Assembly (NCBI RefSeq): GCF_003290185.1
Contig: NZ_QNFY01000016.1
Span: 25,060-89,059 of the forward strand
DNA length: 64,000 nt
Direction of reading: 5' to 3'
Source of the DNA: Chryseobacterium lathyri
GTDB lineage: Bacteria; Bacteroidota; Bacteroidia; Flavobacteriales; Weeksellaceae
Position numbers and translations under genes: made by a program. Of this stretch, positions 45,020 to 53,507 are shown piece after piece. Positions within the stretch are counted from its first letter, which is position 1; the number at the start of each line of letters is the position of its first letter. The notes under the pieces were generated by a model, which saw nothing but the letters and a program-made list of their open reading frames with translations, did not search any database and was not told the DNA's origin.

Positions 45020-45232
45020 TGGAAAAATAATTGTATAAATAGTTATTAAATTAATAGGTCAATGAAGATGATCATTTTGAATGCAATTTTTGCACACATC
45101 TTTAAACTTTTGTCAAATTATTTATTTGTTGAAGAAAGATATGTTTTTAAGAGTCTTAAAAGCAAAATTATAGGATGGCCCGATCCTCTAACGGTGGAAT
45201 GCGATCCAAATAACCTGAAAGAGGGCAGGTAT

Positions 45233-46144
45233 TTAGCTAAACGACTGTCTGAAATTCAGAGGCGAAACTTTTGTCTTGGCCTTAAATAATTTACTGAATG
45301 ACTGCAAATGTTCAAAACCCAGTTCATACGCAATTTCACTTACCGTCAAATTTGTAGTAGATAGTTTTTCTTTGGCTTTTTCGATCAATTTGTCATGGAT
45401 ATGCTGCTGAGTATTTCGTCCTGTCAGCACGCGCAGCAAACTGCTTAAATATTTCGGTGAAATATTAAGTTTCCCAGCAACGTACTGTACAGTTGGAATA
45501 CCCTCTATCACTAAGTTATCACTGTTAAAATAGCTCGAAAGCAGATCTTCCAGACGGCTTAAAATTTGATGATTGCTCTTCTGACGTGTGATAAACTGAC
45601 GCTGATAAAACCTATCCGTATAGGTTAGAAGCAACTTTAATTGAGCAATAATGACTGTCTGGCTGAACTTATCGATTTTGTGCTGATATTCGATTGCAAT
45701 ATCCTGAAATATCCTGACAATAGACTCCTCTTCTTTGTCTGAAAGAAATAATGCTTCATTAATAGAATAATCAAAAAATTCATATTCCCTTATCCTTTTT
45801 GATAAAGATGTGTTCCACAATAGATCAGGATGGATGAGCAATAATAGCCCTGAACGGTTTGTTATTTCTTCTACATCAATTTCAAACACTTGGTTTGGAG
45901 ACATCATAAACAGGACACCCTGCTCAAAATCACTTTGCTGCTGTCCGTATTTCATCCTGCCTCTGAAATCCCGGTCAAGTAACACAGTATAAAAATCAAA
46001 GATCAGACTGACATTCGCCATACAAGGCATTATAACGGCACTATAATCTATAACACTGATCAGGGGATGCTCAGGATTGGGAAGTCCCATCACCTTATGA
46101 TATTTACTGACGGTTTCGATCCTGAGGGGCAGATTGTTTTCCAT
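45233..46144 (-). CDS. AraC-family transcriptional regulator
   Basis: 303 residues, with a C-terminal AraC DNA-binding domain: TVQYVAGKLNISPKYLSSLLRVLTGRNTQQHIHDKLIEKAKEKLSTTNLTVSEIAYELGFEHLQSFSKLFKAKTKVSPLNFR. The N-terminal half (HPLISVIDYSAVIMPCMANVSLIFDFYTVLLDRD) is the cupin-type sensor common in Bacteroidota AraC proteins paired with redox or hydrolase genes. It starts 3 bp after the stop of the alpha/beta hydrolase upstream, so the two form an operon and it may regulate that gene. Confidence 0.9.
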   Translation of the reverse strand: MENNLPLRIETVSKYHKVMGLPNPEHPLISVIDYSAVIMPCMANVSLIFDFYTVLLDRDFRGRMKYGQQQSDFEQGVLFMMSPNQVFEIDVEEITNRSGLLLLIHPDLLWNTSLSKRIREYEFFDYSINEALFLSDKEEESIVRIFQDIAIEYQHKIDKFSQTVIIAQLKLLLTYTDRFYQRQFITRQKSNHQILSRLEDLLSSYFNSDNLVIEGIPTVQYVAGKLNISPKYLSSLLRVLTGRNTQQHIHDKLIEKAKEKLSTTNLTVSEIAYELGFEHLQSFSKLFKAKTKVSPLNFRQSFS

Positions 46145-46147
46145 AAT

Positions 46148-46903
46148 TTAACGATTTTGATCCTGTAGAACCTCTTCAAGTTTTTTCACGAGGTTTTCGG
46201 GCTGTTCACGCATAGCGTAATGACCACCTTCCAGGTTATAAATTTTCCAGTTCCTTGCTTTTGCTCTGCTGTACCCCATTTTTTCATTCGCAGGTTTGCC
46301 ATTTTTTGTCATTGAGATATAAACAGCCGGGATATTTTTCACCAATGGATTCCTTATCTTCAAAGGTTCAGTAAAAGTTTTTAATGGCTGGGGGACATCG
46401 GTGGGATAAATATTTTTTGCTGGACCGAATGGATAAAGCATAACAGTATCCTTTATAAACGGAACCATCACTTTATCCCATAGATCCCCACAGACATCTT
46501 TGGCGCTTTCACCATCGTTAGGAACCATAGCATCCAAATAAATCAGGTTGCTGATACGGTCGGGGACCTGTTCTGCTACCCCGGAGATAACCATTCCTCC
46601 ATAACTGTGGCCAACAAGGATAACGTTATGCAGGTTCTCGAACCTGATCACATTTACGATATCTGTAACGTAAGTTGTAAGATTTATGTTTGCATTCGAT
46701 AGATGAACTCTCTCTCCCAGACCTGTTAAAGTGGGACGATAGACAATATCTCCTTTTTTGCCTAAGATAGAATCTATCTTAGCATAATCCCAACCGCCAT
46801 CCCAGGCACCCGGAACAAATAAAAAAGTCCGGGGCTGATGATGCTGGCCAAATACCATCATGGAAAACATCATGCTTGTCAGTATAAAAATTGCTGCTCT
46901 CAT
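46148..46903 (-). CDS. Secreted alpha/beta hydrolase (esterase-like)
   Basis: 251 residues with a signal peptide (MRAAIFILTSMMFSMMVFGQ). The hydrolase fold begins FLFVPGAWDGGWDYAKIDSIL (oxyanion region), then VILVGHSYGGMVISG with the nucleophile Ser (about residue 98) and a C-terminal EGGHYAMREQPE with the catalytic His. Related cytosolic proteins are esterases or acyl hydrolases of small substrates. A TAAATTTG element on the minus strand (46935-46928) fits a -7 box 25 bp from the start. It forms an operon with the AraC gene that follows. Confidence 0.85.
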   Translation of the reverse strand: MRAAIFILTSMMFSMMVFGQHHQPRTFLFVPGAWDGGWDYAKIDSILGKKGDIVYRPTLTGLGERVHLSNANINLTTYVTDIVNVIRFENLHNVILVGHSYGGMVISGVAEQVPDRISNLIYLDAMVPNDGESAKDVCGDLWDKVMVPFIKDTVMLYPFGPAKNIYPTDVPQPLKTFTEPLKIRNPLVKNIPAVYISMTKNGKPANEKMGYSRAKARNWKIYNLEGGHYAMREQPENLVKKLEEVLQDQNR

Positions 46904-47101
46904 CTTTTTATTGTTTAATTCTTAAAGCAAATTTACGCAGTAATGTAGGAAGCAATTTAGCCTGATTGCACTTTGTTTTAGTCAAAATGCCTGTTGATCA
47001 TAAGTGTCAACAGATTTGGCAGAGTACAAATTTTGTGTTCACATTATGGCTCCTTTATCTATATTTTGATACGCTACTTGGAAAATAACAAGTAACGAAC
47101 A

Positions 47102-47458
47102 TTATTTTCCGATAATTTTATTCCGATGTACAGTTCCCCAATCTGAAAGTTCGCTGATAATCCTTTGCAGCGTATTGCCGTGTTCTGTCAATTCATATTC
47201 AACTGTTATAGGTTGTGTTGGTAAAACTGTTCTTTTGACCAGCTGGTTGAGTTCCAGTTCTTTCAATTCTTTGCTCAGCATTCTGTTGGAAACACCTTCA
47301 ACATCATTCAGAATGTCTGAAAATCTTCTTTTACCGTAGCAGCAGATCGACGAGATAATAGCGATCTTCCATTTTCCGCTCAACGCATCCATGGCATCCT
47401 GAACGGATCTCATTCTTTTCTTTTGTTCCTGCTGGAATTCTGTTATTGCACACTTCAT
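47102..47458 (-). CDS. HxlR-family winged-helix regulator
   Basis: 118 residues with the HxlR pattern: MRSVQDAMDALSGKWKIAIISSICCYGKRRFSDILNDVEGVSNRMLSKELKELELNQLVKRTVLPTQPITVEYELTEHGNTLQRII. It has a cysteine near the N-terminus (Cys3) and two adjacent (about 43-44), which could sense thiol-reactive or redox signals as in some HxlR/YodB-type proteins; that is an inference. It is divergent from the SDR gene at 47851, and a cluster of GTTAC repeats lies between them. Confidence 0.9.
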   Translation of the reverse strand: MKCAITEFQQEQKKRMRSVQDAMDALSGKWKIAIISSICCYGKRRFSDILNDVEGVSNRMLSKELKELELNQLVKRTVLPTQPITVEYELTEHGNTLQRIISELSDWGTVHRNKIIGK

Positions 47459-47739
47459 TTATTAATTAGTTATACTGTATGTTATTGTTATTTATTATTT
47501 ATCTGTACAAAGCTGAAATTTACTTTTGTTTAAATGAAAAGTCGAAATCCTTGTTGTTTAATGCAATACAGATTTTTTATCCCCTTTCATTGAGGTATTA
47601 ATACTGTCCGGATGTCTTTTTCAACATGCTGTTCTCAGTTTTTTCAGGTACGGAGAAAACTATACCTCCCTTCGTATCCCATTAAACTTGTACCGAACCT
47701 TTTTTCTTGTTTTCCTGTTGAAAATCTTTAATCTGATGC

Positions 47740-47823
47740 GTTACAATGTTACTGTGTTACCTCTGTGTTACTGTTATTTTTCAGTACAAAGTTACTAAAA
47801 ATAACTTGGTTGATCTACCTTTG
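47740..47823 (+). promoter_or_regulatory. GTTAC repeat cluster and promoter of the SDR gene
   Basis: Five copies of GTTAC start at 47740, 47748, 47756, 47767 and 47791; the first three are spaced exactly 8 bp. TACCTTTG (47816-47823) matches TAnnTTTG and lies 28 bp before the SDR start. The arrangement suggests a regulator bound over the -33 area, with the divergent HxlR protein as the obvious candidate. The rest of the 392-bp gap (47459-47850) shows no gene. Confidence 0.5.
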
Positions 47824-47850
47824 TTGCTCAAACATTAAATAAAAGAAATA

Positions 47851-48603
47851 ATGGATAAATTAAAAAATAAGGTTGCCGTGATTACAGGTGGCAATAGCGG
47901 TATCGGGTTTGGTATTGCAGAAGCATTTAAAAATGAAGGAGCTGTTGGTGCTATTGTAGGCAGAAATCATGACACTTTAAATAATGCTGTGGCTAAGCTT
48001 GGCGATAATTTTATAGGTATCAATGCCGACGTAACCAATATTGCCGACCTGGAAAGAGTGTTTGCAGCAACTGCAGAAAAATTTGGTAAAATAGATGTGG
48101 TTGTAGTCAATGCGGGTGCTGGAGCTGTAGGAACTGTGGCAAATTTAAGTGAAACCGACTTTGACAAAACAATTGATCTGAACCTGAAAAGTGTTTACTT
48201 CACTGTTCAAAAAGCATTGCCTTATATGAATGATGGTAGTTCTATTATTTTGATCGGGTCAAATGCTGCACATCGGGCATATGCGAATTTTACGCTTTAT
48301 GGTGCTGCAAAAGCAGCCGTAATCTTTTTTGCAAAAGGATTTTCAAACGATCTTTTAGAAAGAAAGATCAGAGCAAATGTAATAACACCGGGTACAACAG
48401 ATACACCTGCATTTGAAAAGTTTGTTCCTGCAGAACAAATCGAAGGTATAAAAGCACACTTTGCAAGTGTAATGCCAACAGGCAGAATAGGCCAGCCATC
48501 TGACATTGGTAAAACCGCGGTATTCCTGGCCTCTGATGATTCTTCATTCATGCTTGGGGCTGAACTTCTTGTTGATGGAGGGATGACCTATCTGGCTAAA
48601 TAA
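47851..48603 (+). CDS. Short-chain dehydrogenase/reductase
   Basis: 250 residues, classical SDR: GGNSGIGFG (about 13-21), VVNAGAGAVG (about 87-96), the catalytic serine region ILIGSNAAH and YGAAKAA (about 150-156). GRNHDT after beta-2 suggests NADP preference. It is divergent from an HxlR regulator, an arrangement often seen for reductases of quinones or reactive carbonyls. A strong terminator follows 35 bp downstream, so it is a single-gene unit. Substrate unknown. Confidence 0.88.
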   Translation: MDKLKNKVAVITGGNSGIGFGIAEAFKNEGAVGAIVGRNHDTLNNAVAKLGDNFIGINADVTNIADLERVFAATAEKFGKIDVVVVNAGAGAVGTVANLSETDFDKTIDLNLKSVYFTVQKALPYMNDGSSIILIGSNAAHRAYANFTLYGAAKAAVIFFAKGFSNDLLERKIRANVITPGTTDTPAFEKFVPAEQIEGIKAHFASVMPTGRIGQPSDIGKTAVFLASDDSSFMLGAELLVDGGMTYLAK

Positions 48604-48638
48604 TTCAAAAAAGATAGCTTTAAGCGCGATAGCCAAGG

Positions 48639-48690
48639 AAATCATTACGGAACTAAATTTTTAAATTTAGTTCCGTAATGATTTTTATTT
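48639..48690 (+). terminator. Exceptionally long perfect hairpin terminator after the SDR gene
   Basis: A perfect 22-bp inverted repeat, 48639-48660 against 48663-48684, with a 2-nt gap between the arms and a T-rich tail. It includes the core ATTACGGAACTAAATTT. Most intrinsic terminators have far shorter stems. Confidence 0.8.
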
Positions 48691-48784
48691 CCAGTGAAAA
48701 ATATCTATGCACATTGGCTTATGGGTATTCAATTACGTATTTACTGATCCTGATTTTTTCTGATGTTTAAATAATAGTCTCATA

Positions 48785-48806
48785 AAACTACGATATATCG
48801 TAGTTT
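48785..48806. promoter_or_regulatory. Perfect 22-bp palindrome, probable operator of the hydrolase operon
   Basis: AAACTACGATA followed by its exact reverse complement. It lies 114 bp before the chloroperoxidase-like gene and just upstream of TATGTTTT (48819-48826), a 7/8 -7 match, so it would cover the -33 area. A dimeric repressor is the natural reading. No copy was noticed elsewhere in the window. The remaining part of the 316-bp gap holds the terminator at 48639-48690. Confidence 0.6.
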
Positions 48807-48919
48807 ATTTTTATTTGGTATGTTTTTAAATATTTGAATTACAAGGTTTTATATTTCTAGTGCGCTTCTTGTAATTAATGTTTGTGAATTTAATTATCAA
48901 TCAAAAATAATCTACAACA

Positions 48920-49741
48920 ATGAGTACACTAAAATTAAAAGACGGAACAGAAATTTTTTACAAAGATTTTGGAACAGGACAGCCTGTTGTGTTTCACCAT
49001 GGATGGCCTTTGTCATCTGATGACTGGGATGCCCAGATCATGTTCTTCCTGCAAAAGGGATATCGGGTAATCGCCTTCGACAGAAGAGGGCACGGACGTT
49101 CAAGCCAGACTACTACCGGACACGAGATGGAAACTTATGCTGCCGATGTTGCTGAACTGACAGAATATCTGGATTTAAAAGATGCGATCCACGTAGGACA
49201 CTCAACCGGAGGAGGTGAGGTGATCCGTTACGTCAACAAATATGGCAAAGACAGAGTTGCCAAAGCAGTTTTAATCAGTGCTGTTCCGCCTGTGATGGTA
49301 AAAAGTGAAAATAATCCTGATGGGGTTCCCATGGAAGTTTTCGACGACATCAGAAAACAAACTCTTACCAACAGACAGCAGTTTTATATCGATTTGACGA
49401 TTCCTTTTTACGGATACAACAGAGAAGGTGCTGTGATAAAAGAAGGGGTGCAGAGAAATTGGTGGAGACAGGGAATGATGGGAAGTATCCTTGCCCATTA
49501 TGAATGTGTAAAAGCATTTTCAGAAACCGATTTTACGGAAGATTTAAAGTCTGTTGAAATTCCTGTTTTAGTGTTACACGGAGAAGATGACCAGATTGTG
49601 CCTTATCAGAATGCGGGTGTAAAATCTGCCAAATTGCTGAAAAACGGCACATTGATTACTTATCCGGGATTCCCCCACGGAATGCCAACTACGGAAGCAG
49701 AAACCATTAATAATGATATACTGGCATTTATAAAAAAGTAA
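48920..49741 (+). CDS. Alpha/beta hydrolase, non-heme chloroperoxidase-like
   Basis: 273 residues, cytoplasmic. Very typical of bacterial cofactor-free haloperoxidase/esterase proteins: FYKDFGTGQPVVFHHGWPLSSDDWDAQ, FDRRGHGRSSQ, then GHSTGGGEVIRY with nucleophile Ser (about 95), GEDDQIVPY (Asp, about 221) and FPHGMPTTEA (His, about 252). The family hydrolyses esters and may form peracids in side reactions. It begins a long same-strand run of genes and has a 22-bp palindrome upstream. Confidence 0.9.
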   Translation: MSTLKLKDGTEIFYKDFGTGQPVVFHHGWPLSSDDWDAQIMFFLQKGYRVIAFDRRGHGRSSQTTTGHEMETYAADVAELTEYLDLKDAIHVGHSTGGGEVIRYVNKYGKDRVAKAVLISAVPPVMVKSENNPDGVPMEVFDDIRKQTLTNRQQFYIDLTIPFYGYNREGAVIKEGVQRNWWRQGMMGSILAHYECVKAFSETDFTEDLKSVEIPVLVLHGEDDQIVPYQNAGVKSAKLLKNGTLITYPGFPHGMPTTEAETINNDILAFIKK

Positions 49742-49791
49742 GCTTTTTATTGGGTGTGAAATAGTAATTTATTCTAATTCAGAAAGTTTTT

Positions 49792-50280
49792 ATGGAAAAT
49801 TCAAATACCAAACAACCAGCATTTAATCCTGAAGATTTTTCAATTGTACCGGCTCGCAGTTTCGATGAACTGGCAGTAGGCGAGGTATTCAGAGCTCCAA
49901 GCAGAACATTGACAGATGCTCATGCTTCAGCTTTTCAAACCGTATCATGTGATAACCATCCCATACATTATGATGCAGAATATGCCAAAAGACAAGGGCA
50001 TGAGGCACCAGTAGTTCATGGTTTACAGGTTTTGGCCTTTACTGCGCCGGGGGCAACCTTGCTGCCGCATTATTTCGGGAAGGTTTTCATCAGCTTTTTG
50101 GAACTTTCATGTAATTTCCTGAAGGAGGTTCATTCCGGAGATACCTTATATTCTTCGCTCACGATTATGGATTTGAGTCCGCAGGGAGATAAAGGGATTG
50201 TGACGACCAAAGTAACGGTATACAACCAGAAATCAGAACTTGTACTGGAAGGTCAGCATAAATACTTATTGAAGCGATAA
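49792..50280 (+). CDS. MaoC-like hot-dog domain protein (acyl dehydratase family)
   Basis: 162 residues. The hot-dog fold signature of the MaoC family is visible: FDELAVGEVFRAPSRTLTDAHASAFQTVSCDNHPIHYDAEYAKRQGHEAPVVHGLQVLAF, with the hydratase Asp/His in DNHPIHYD (about 63-70). It likely binds or hydrates an acyl-CoA-type or related substrate. It follows the chloroperoxidase-like gene by 50 bp. The true substrate is unknown. Confidence 0.88.
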   Translation: MENSNTKQPAFNPEDFSIVPARSFDELAVGEVFRAPSRTLTDAHASAFQTVSCDNHPIHYDAEYAKRQGHEAPVVHGLQVLAFTAPGATLLPHYFGKVFISFLELSCNFLKEVHSGDTLYSSLTIMDLSPQGDKGIVTTKVTVYNQKSELVLEGQHKYLLKR

Positions 50281-50458
50281 ATTACAACCTATTACAACAG
50301 TTAATAGCTGATGTTTTTTTCAAATCCTCTGCCTCATTTTTCACAAGGGCATCATCTCTTGAGCATGGAGTAGCGGATTTGAAGAAATCTCTATCAATCA
50401 TCACAATACTTATTCGCCAGATGTGATTTTTTTAATACATCTCTAAATACTTTATATC

Positions 50459-51382
50459 ATGAAAATTAAACCAATGATCAGTGCGGTTATTGTATTAACC
50501 ACATTATTCGTTTCGTGCAACACGAAAGATAAATCGGAAAAAAGCACTGAAAAAACAGCTACAGCAAGAGCTGAATATATCGAAGTTGAGCCCAATGTAA
50601 AACTGCATGTTACCGATCTGGGCGAAGGAAAACCGGTTATTCTGATCCACGGCTATCCTTTGAGTGACGCTTCGTGGGAATATCAATACCATGCTCTGGT
50701 AAAAGAAGGTTACCGGGTAATCGGAATTACCCTGAGAGGTTTCGGACAGTCCGATAAACCTTATGGAAAATACAATTATGATCAATTTGCGGCCGATATC
50801 AAAGCCGTTCTTGATCAATTAGACATTAATGATGCTACCCTGGGCGGACATTCCATGGGAGGTGCGATTGCCCTGCATTATGTGGCAAAATATAACAGTG
50901 CCCATGTAAGCAAATTGGCCTTGTTTTCAGCGGCAGCTCCCTGCCATACTAAAAAAGCTGATTATCCTTATCCGTTTTTTACCAAAGAAGACATCTCGAA
51001 GTGGGTTGAATTAAACAATACAGACAGACCTGCATTATTGGCAGCCATCGGTGAAAAATTTGTGTATTCCCCGACTTCTGTTTCTCCCGGAATTGGAGCC
51101 TGGCTAGGCGGTATCGAAATGCAGTCGTCCCCATATGCAATGGAACAGGCACTAATTGCTTTAAGAGATGAAGATCTGCGCGGCGATCTTCCAAAAATTA
51201 AAATCCCCACTTTAATTCTCCACGCGAAAGAAGACAAAATCGTGTCTTTTGCATTGGCGGAACAAATGCATAAAGCTATTTCAGGATCTCAATTGGTTCC
51301 TTTTGACAAAAGCGGACATGCTTCATTCCTGGAAGAAAAAGATAAGTTTAATGCAGAATTCATCAAGTTTTTGAAACAATAA
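50459..51382 (+). CDS. Alpha/beta hydrolase lipoprotein
   Basis: 307 residues with a lipobox LFVSC (Cys about 20) and a charged linker (NTKDKSEKSTEK). The hydrolase part has VILIHGYPLSDASWEYQ, LRGFGQSDKP, GGHSMGGAIALHY (Ser about 131), AKEDKIVSFA and SGHASFLEEKDKF. It is related in fold to the cytoplasmic hydrolase two genes upstream but membrane-anchored, so it acts in the periplasm. The pair suggests processing of one substrate on both sides of the inner membrane, as inference. Confidence 0.87.
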   Translation: MKIKPMISAVIVLTTLFVSCNTKDKSEKSTEKTATARAEYIEVEPNVKLHVTDLGEGKPVILIHGYPLSDASWEYQYHALVKEGYRVIGITLRGFGQSDKPYGKYNYDQFAADIKAVLDQLDINDATLGGHSMGGAIALHYVAKYNSAHVSKLALFSAAAPCHTKKADYPYPFFTKEDISKWVELNNTDRPALLAAIGEKFVYSPTSVSPGIGAWLGGIEMQSSPYAMEQALIALRDEDLRGDLPKIKIPTLILHAKEDKIVSFALAEQMHKAISGSQLVPFDKSGHASFLEEKDKFNAEFIKFLKQ

Positions 51383-51444
51383 GTACGGTCAAAACTTATT
51401 CCGCTTAACCCGAATAAATACATAATAACAAACAAATAAATTTT

Positions 51445-52077
51445 ATGAAACCATCAACCAAATTACTTTCTCCGGATAATCATACGCTTGTATTGATCGA
51501 TTTTGAAGGTCAAATGGCATTCGCTACGAAAAGCATCTCAATGAATGAACTGCGTAATAATGTCGCTGTAGTCTGCGGAGCGTCCAAAATATTTAATGTA
51601 CCGACAATTGTAACAACGGTAGCCGAAGAAAGCTTTTCAGGTCCGGTATTTCCTGAAATCGAAGAAGCATATCCTATGGCAACTTCAGGATACATTGACA
51701 GAACAACAATGAATACATGGGAAGATGAAGCAGCTTATAAAGCAATTGTAGCCACTCAGAAACAGAAGTTGGTTTTCGCAGGATTATGGACCGGTGTATG
51801 CATCGTAGGGCCTGCCTTGTCTGCTCTTGAAGAAAATTATGATGTGTATGTTATTACTGATGCCTGTGGTGATGTAAGTGATGAAGCCCACGAAAGAGCA
51901 ATTCAGAGAATGATTCATGCAGGAGTAAAACCAATGACCTCCATCCAGTATATTTTAGAGCTTCAGAGAGATTGGGCACGTCAGGAAACCTATATTCCTG
52001 TGACTGATTTAATGAAAAAATATGGGGGTTCTTATGGATTGGGAATTCATTATGCTCATCATATGCTGAACCATTAA
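51445..52077 (+). CDS. Isochorismatase-family cysteine hydrolase (YcaC-like)
   Basis: 210 residues. It has LVLIDFEGQMAF (catalytic Asp, about 19), the Lys-bearing stretch before GLWTGVCIVGPALSALE (nucleophile Cys about 118), and VYVITDACGDVSDEAHERA, all typical of the YcaC subgroup. YcaC-like proteins form octamers and are hydrolases of unknown physiological substrate, repeatedly found in stress-induced gene sets. Located between a lipoprotein hydrolase and an outer-membrane channel. Confidence 0.9.
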   Translation: MKPSTKLLSPDNHTLVLIDFEGQMAFATKSISMNELRNNVAVVCGASKIFNVPTIVTTVAEESFSGPVFPEIEEAYPMATSGYIDRTTMNTWEDEAAYKAIVATQKQKLVFAGLWTGVCIVGPALSALEENYDVYVITDACGDVSDEAHERAIQRMIHAGVKPMTSIQYILELQRDWARQETYIPVTDLMKKYGGSYGLGIHYAHHMLNH

Positions 52078-52097
52078 TATTTATATAAAAATTTTCA

Positions 52098-53486
52098 ATG
52101 TTGAGATCTGCACATTACATATGGTCTTTAAAAACGGTCATCTTTCTGCTCTTTTTATTTTCTGAAAACTTATCTGCCCAGAGTTTCAAGCTCCTGCGTT
52201 ACGATGAGAATTATGAATATTTAAAAGATTCTTCAGATACTTTTTATAACAGGATAAAATTTCTTCCCCTTAATGAAAAGAAAGATAGCTATCTGTCTTT
52301 TGGAGGCGAGGCACGCTATGAATATGTAGATTTCAACAATGAAGATTGGGGAAGACTGGATATAGGACACAACAACTTTTTTCTGCAGCGGTATGATCTT
52401 CAAGCAGATATGCATTTGGGAGAAAATATCAGGGTGTTTTCACAGATCAGAAGTGCTTTACAGAACGGAAGAAAAAACGGATCAAGAGGTATTGATGAAG
52501 ATCAGTTAAGCATTCAAAACCTTTTTATTGATGTTAACCTGATCAATAAAACAGCTCAGAAACTGACTTTCAGGCTGGGCCGGCAGGAACTTGACTATGG
52601 TTCGGGAAGATTAATCTCTGTAAGAGAAGGTCCCAATGCAAGACTTTCTTTTACCGGAGCTAAAATAATGTATTCCCATAAGAATGTTTTTGTAGATGCT
52701 TTTGCCATGATGGCAGATAGTATCAATGCAGGAATTTTTGATAATAAGATTTCAAAACAGCTCAATCTGTGGGGCGCTTATTCTAAAATAATTTTTCCGC
52801 AAGCCGGAAACCTTGATCTGTATTATATCGGGATACGAAGAGACGAATCCGTTTTTGAAGCTGGAGCGGCAAAAGAAAAGCGCCACACGATCGGAGGAAG
52901 ATTTTGGAAATATGGTGGCGGATTGATCTATAATCTTGAAGCAGCGTATCAGTTTGGAAGTTTTGGAGATCAGGATATCAGTGCCTGGACAGGTTCCGTG
53001 GATATTGGCTATCTGTTTGAAAATGTAAGATTCAGACCCAGCATCAACCTGAGGAACGATTACATTTCCGGAGATCACTCGAAAGATGATGGAAAGCTTC
53101 AGACATTTAATCCTCTCTATCCAAAAGGCGGATATTTCGGCTTCAGCCCACAGATCGGACCGGTGAATCTTATAGATATTCATCCTTATGTAACCCTGGA
53201 CTTAACTTCTAAACTCAAAATGCAGATGGATGTTGTTTTCAACTGGCGGTATGCTCTTCAGGATGGGGTGTACAGACCAAGTGGGGTGCTCAATCGGCCA
53301 GGCAGCAGTTCTGATAAAAGATATATCGGAACAGCCTATTTAACCAATTTTACCTACAGTTTTAATCGTTATTTCTCTTTGGTGAGCGGAATTCAGTACT
53401 TCAGAAAAGGAGCTTTTATTGAAGATATTATTCCTGATGCTAAAAGTGGCGTCTTCTACAATATCCGGTTAGGATTCAAATTTTAA
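52098..53486 (+). CDS. Alginate-export (AlgE)-like outer-membrane beta-barrel
   Basis: 462 residues with signal peptide ending at NLSAQ. Alternating hydrophobic strands, LSFGGEARYEYVDFNNEDWG near the start and TFRLGRQELDYGSGRLISVREGPNARLSFTGAKI (about 155-188) are characteristic of the alginate_exp family, ending with the aromatic C-terminus RLGFKF. Such barrels are anion-selective channels, not restricted to alginate. No alginate genes are present, so here it probably moves a small acidic molecule across the outer membrane. Confidence 0.88.
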   Translation: MLRSAHYIWSLKTVIFLLFLFSENLSAQSFKLLRYDENYEYLKDSSDTFYNRIKFLPLNEKKDSYLSFGGEARYEYVDFNNEDWGRLDIGHNNFFLQRYDLQADMHLGENIRVFSQIRSALQNGRKNGSRGIDEDQLSIQNLFIDVNLINKTAQKLTFRLGRQELDYGSGRLISVREGPNARLSFTGAKIMYSHKNVFVDAFAMMADSINAGIFDNKISKQLNLWGAYSKIIFPQAGNLDLYYIGIRRDESVFEAGAAKEKRHTIGGRFWKYGGGLIYNLEAAYQFGSFGDQDISAWTGSVDIGYLFENVRFRPSINLRNDYISGDHSKDDGKLQTFNPLYPKGGYFGFSPQIGPVNLIDIHPYVTLDLTSKLKMQMDVVFNWRYALQDGVYRPSGVLNRPGSSSDKRYIGTAYLTNFTYSFNRYFSLVSGIQYFRKGAFIEDIIPDAKSGVFYNIRLGFKF

Positions 53487-53507
53487 TCATTACTAAAATC
53501 ATTTATT

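Noticed and set aside
45062..45289. A 75-residue open frame between the two AraC genes on the plus strand
   Set aside because: It overlaps the 3' end of the AraC gene at 45233, has no recognisable domain or clear ribosome binding site, and its composition is not gene-like.
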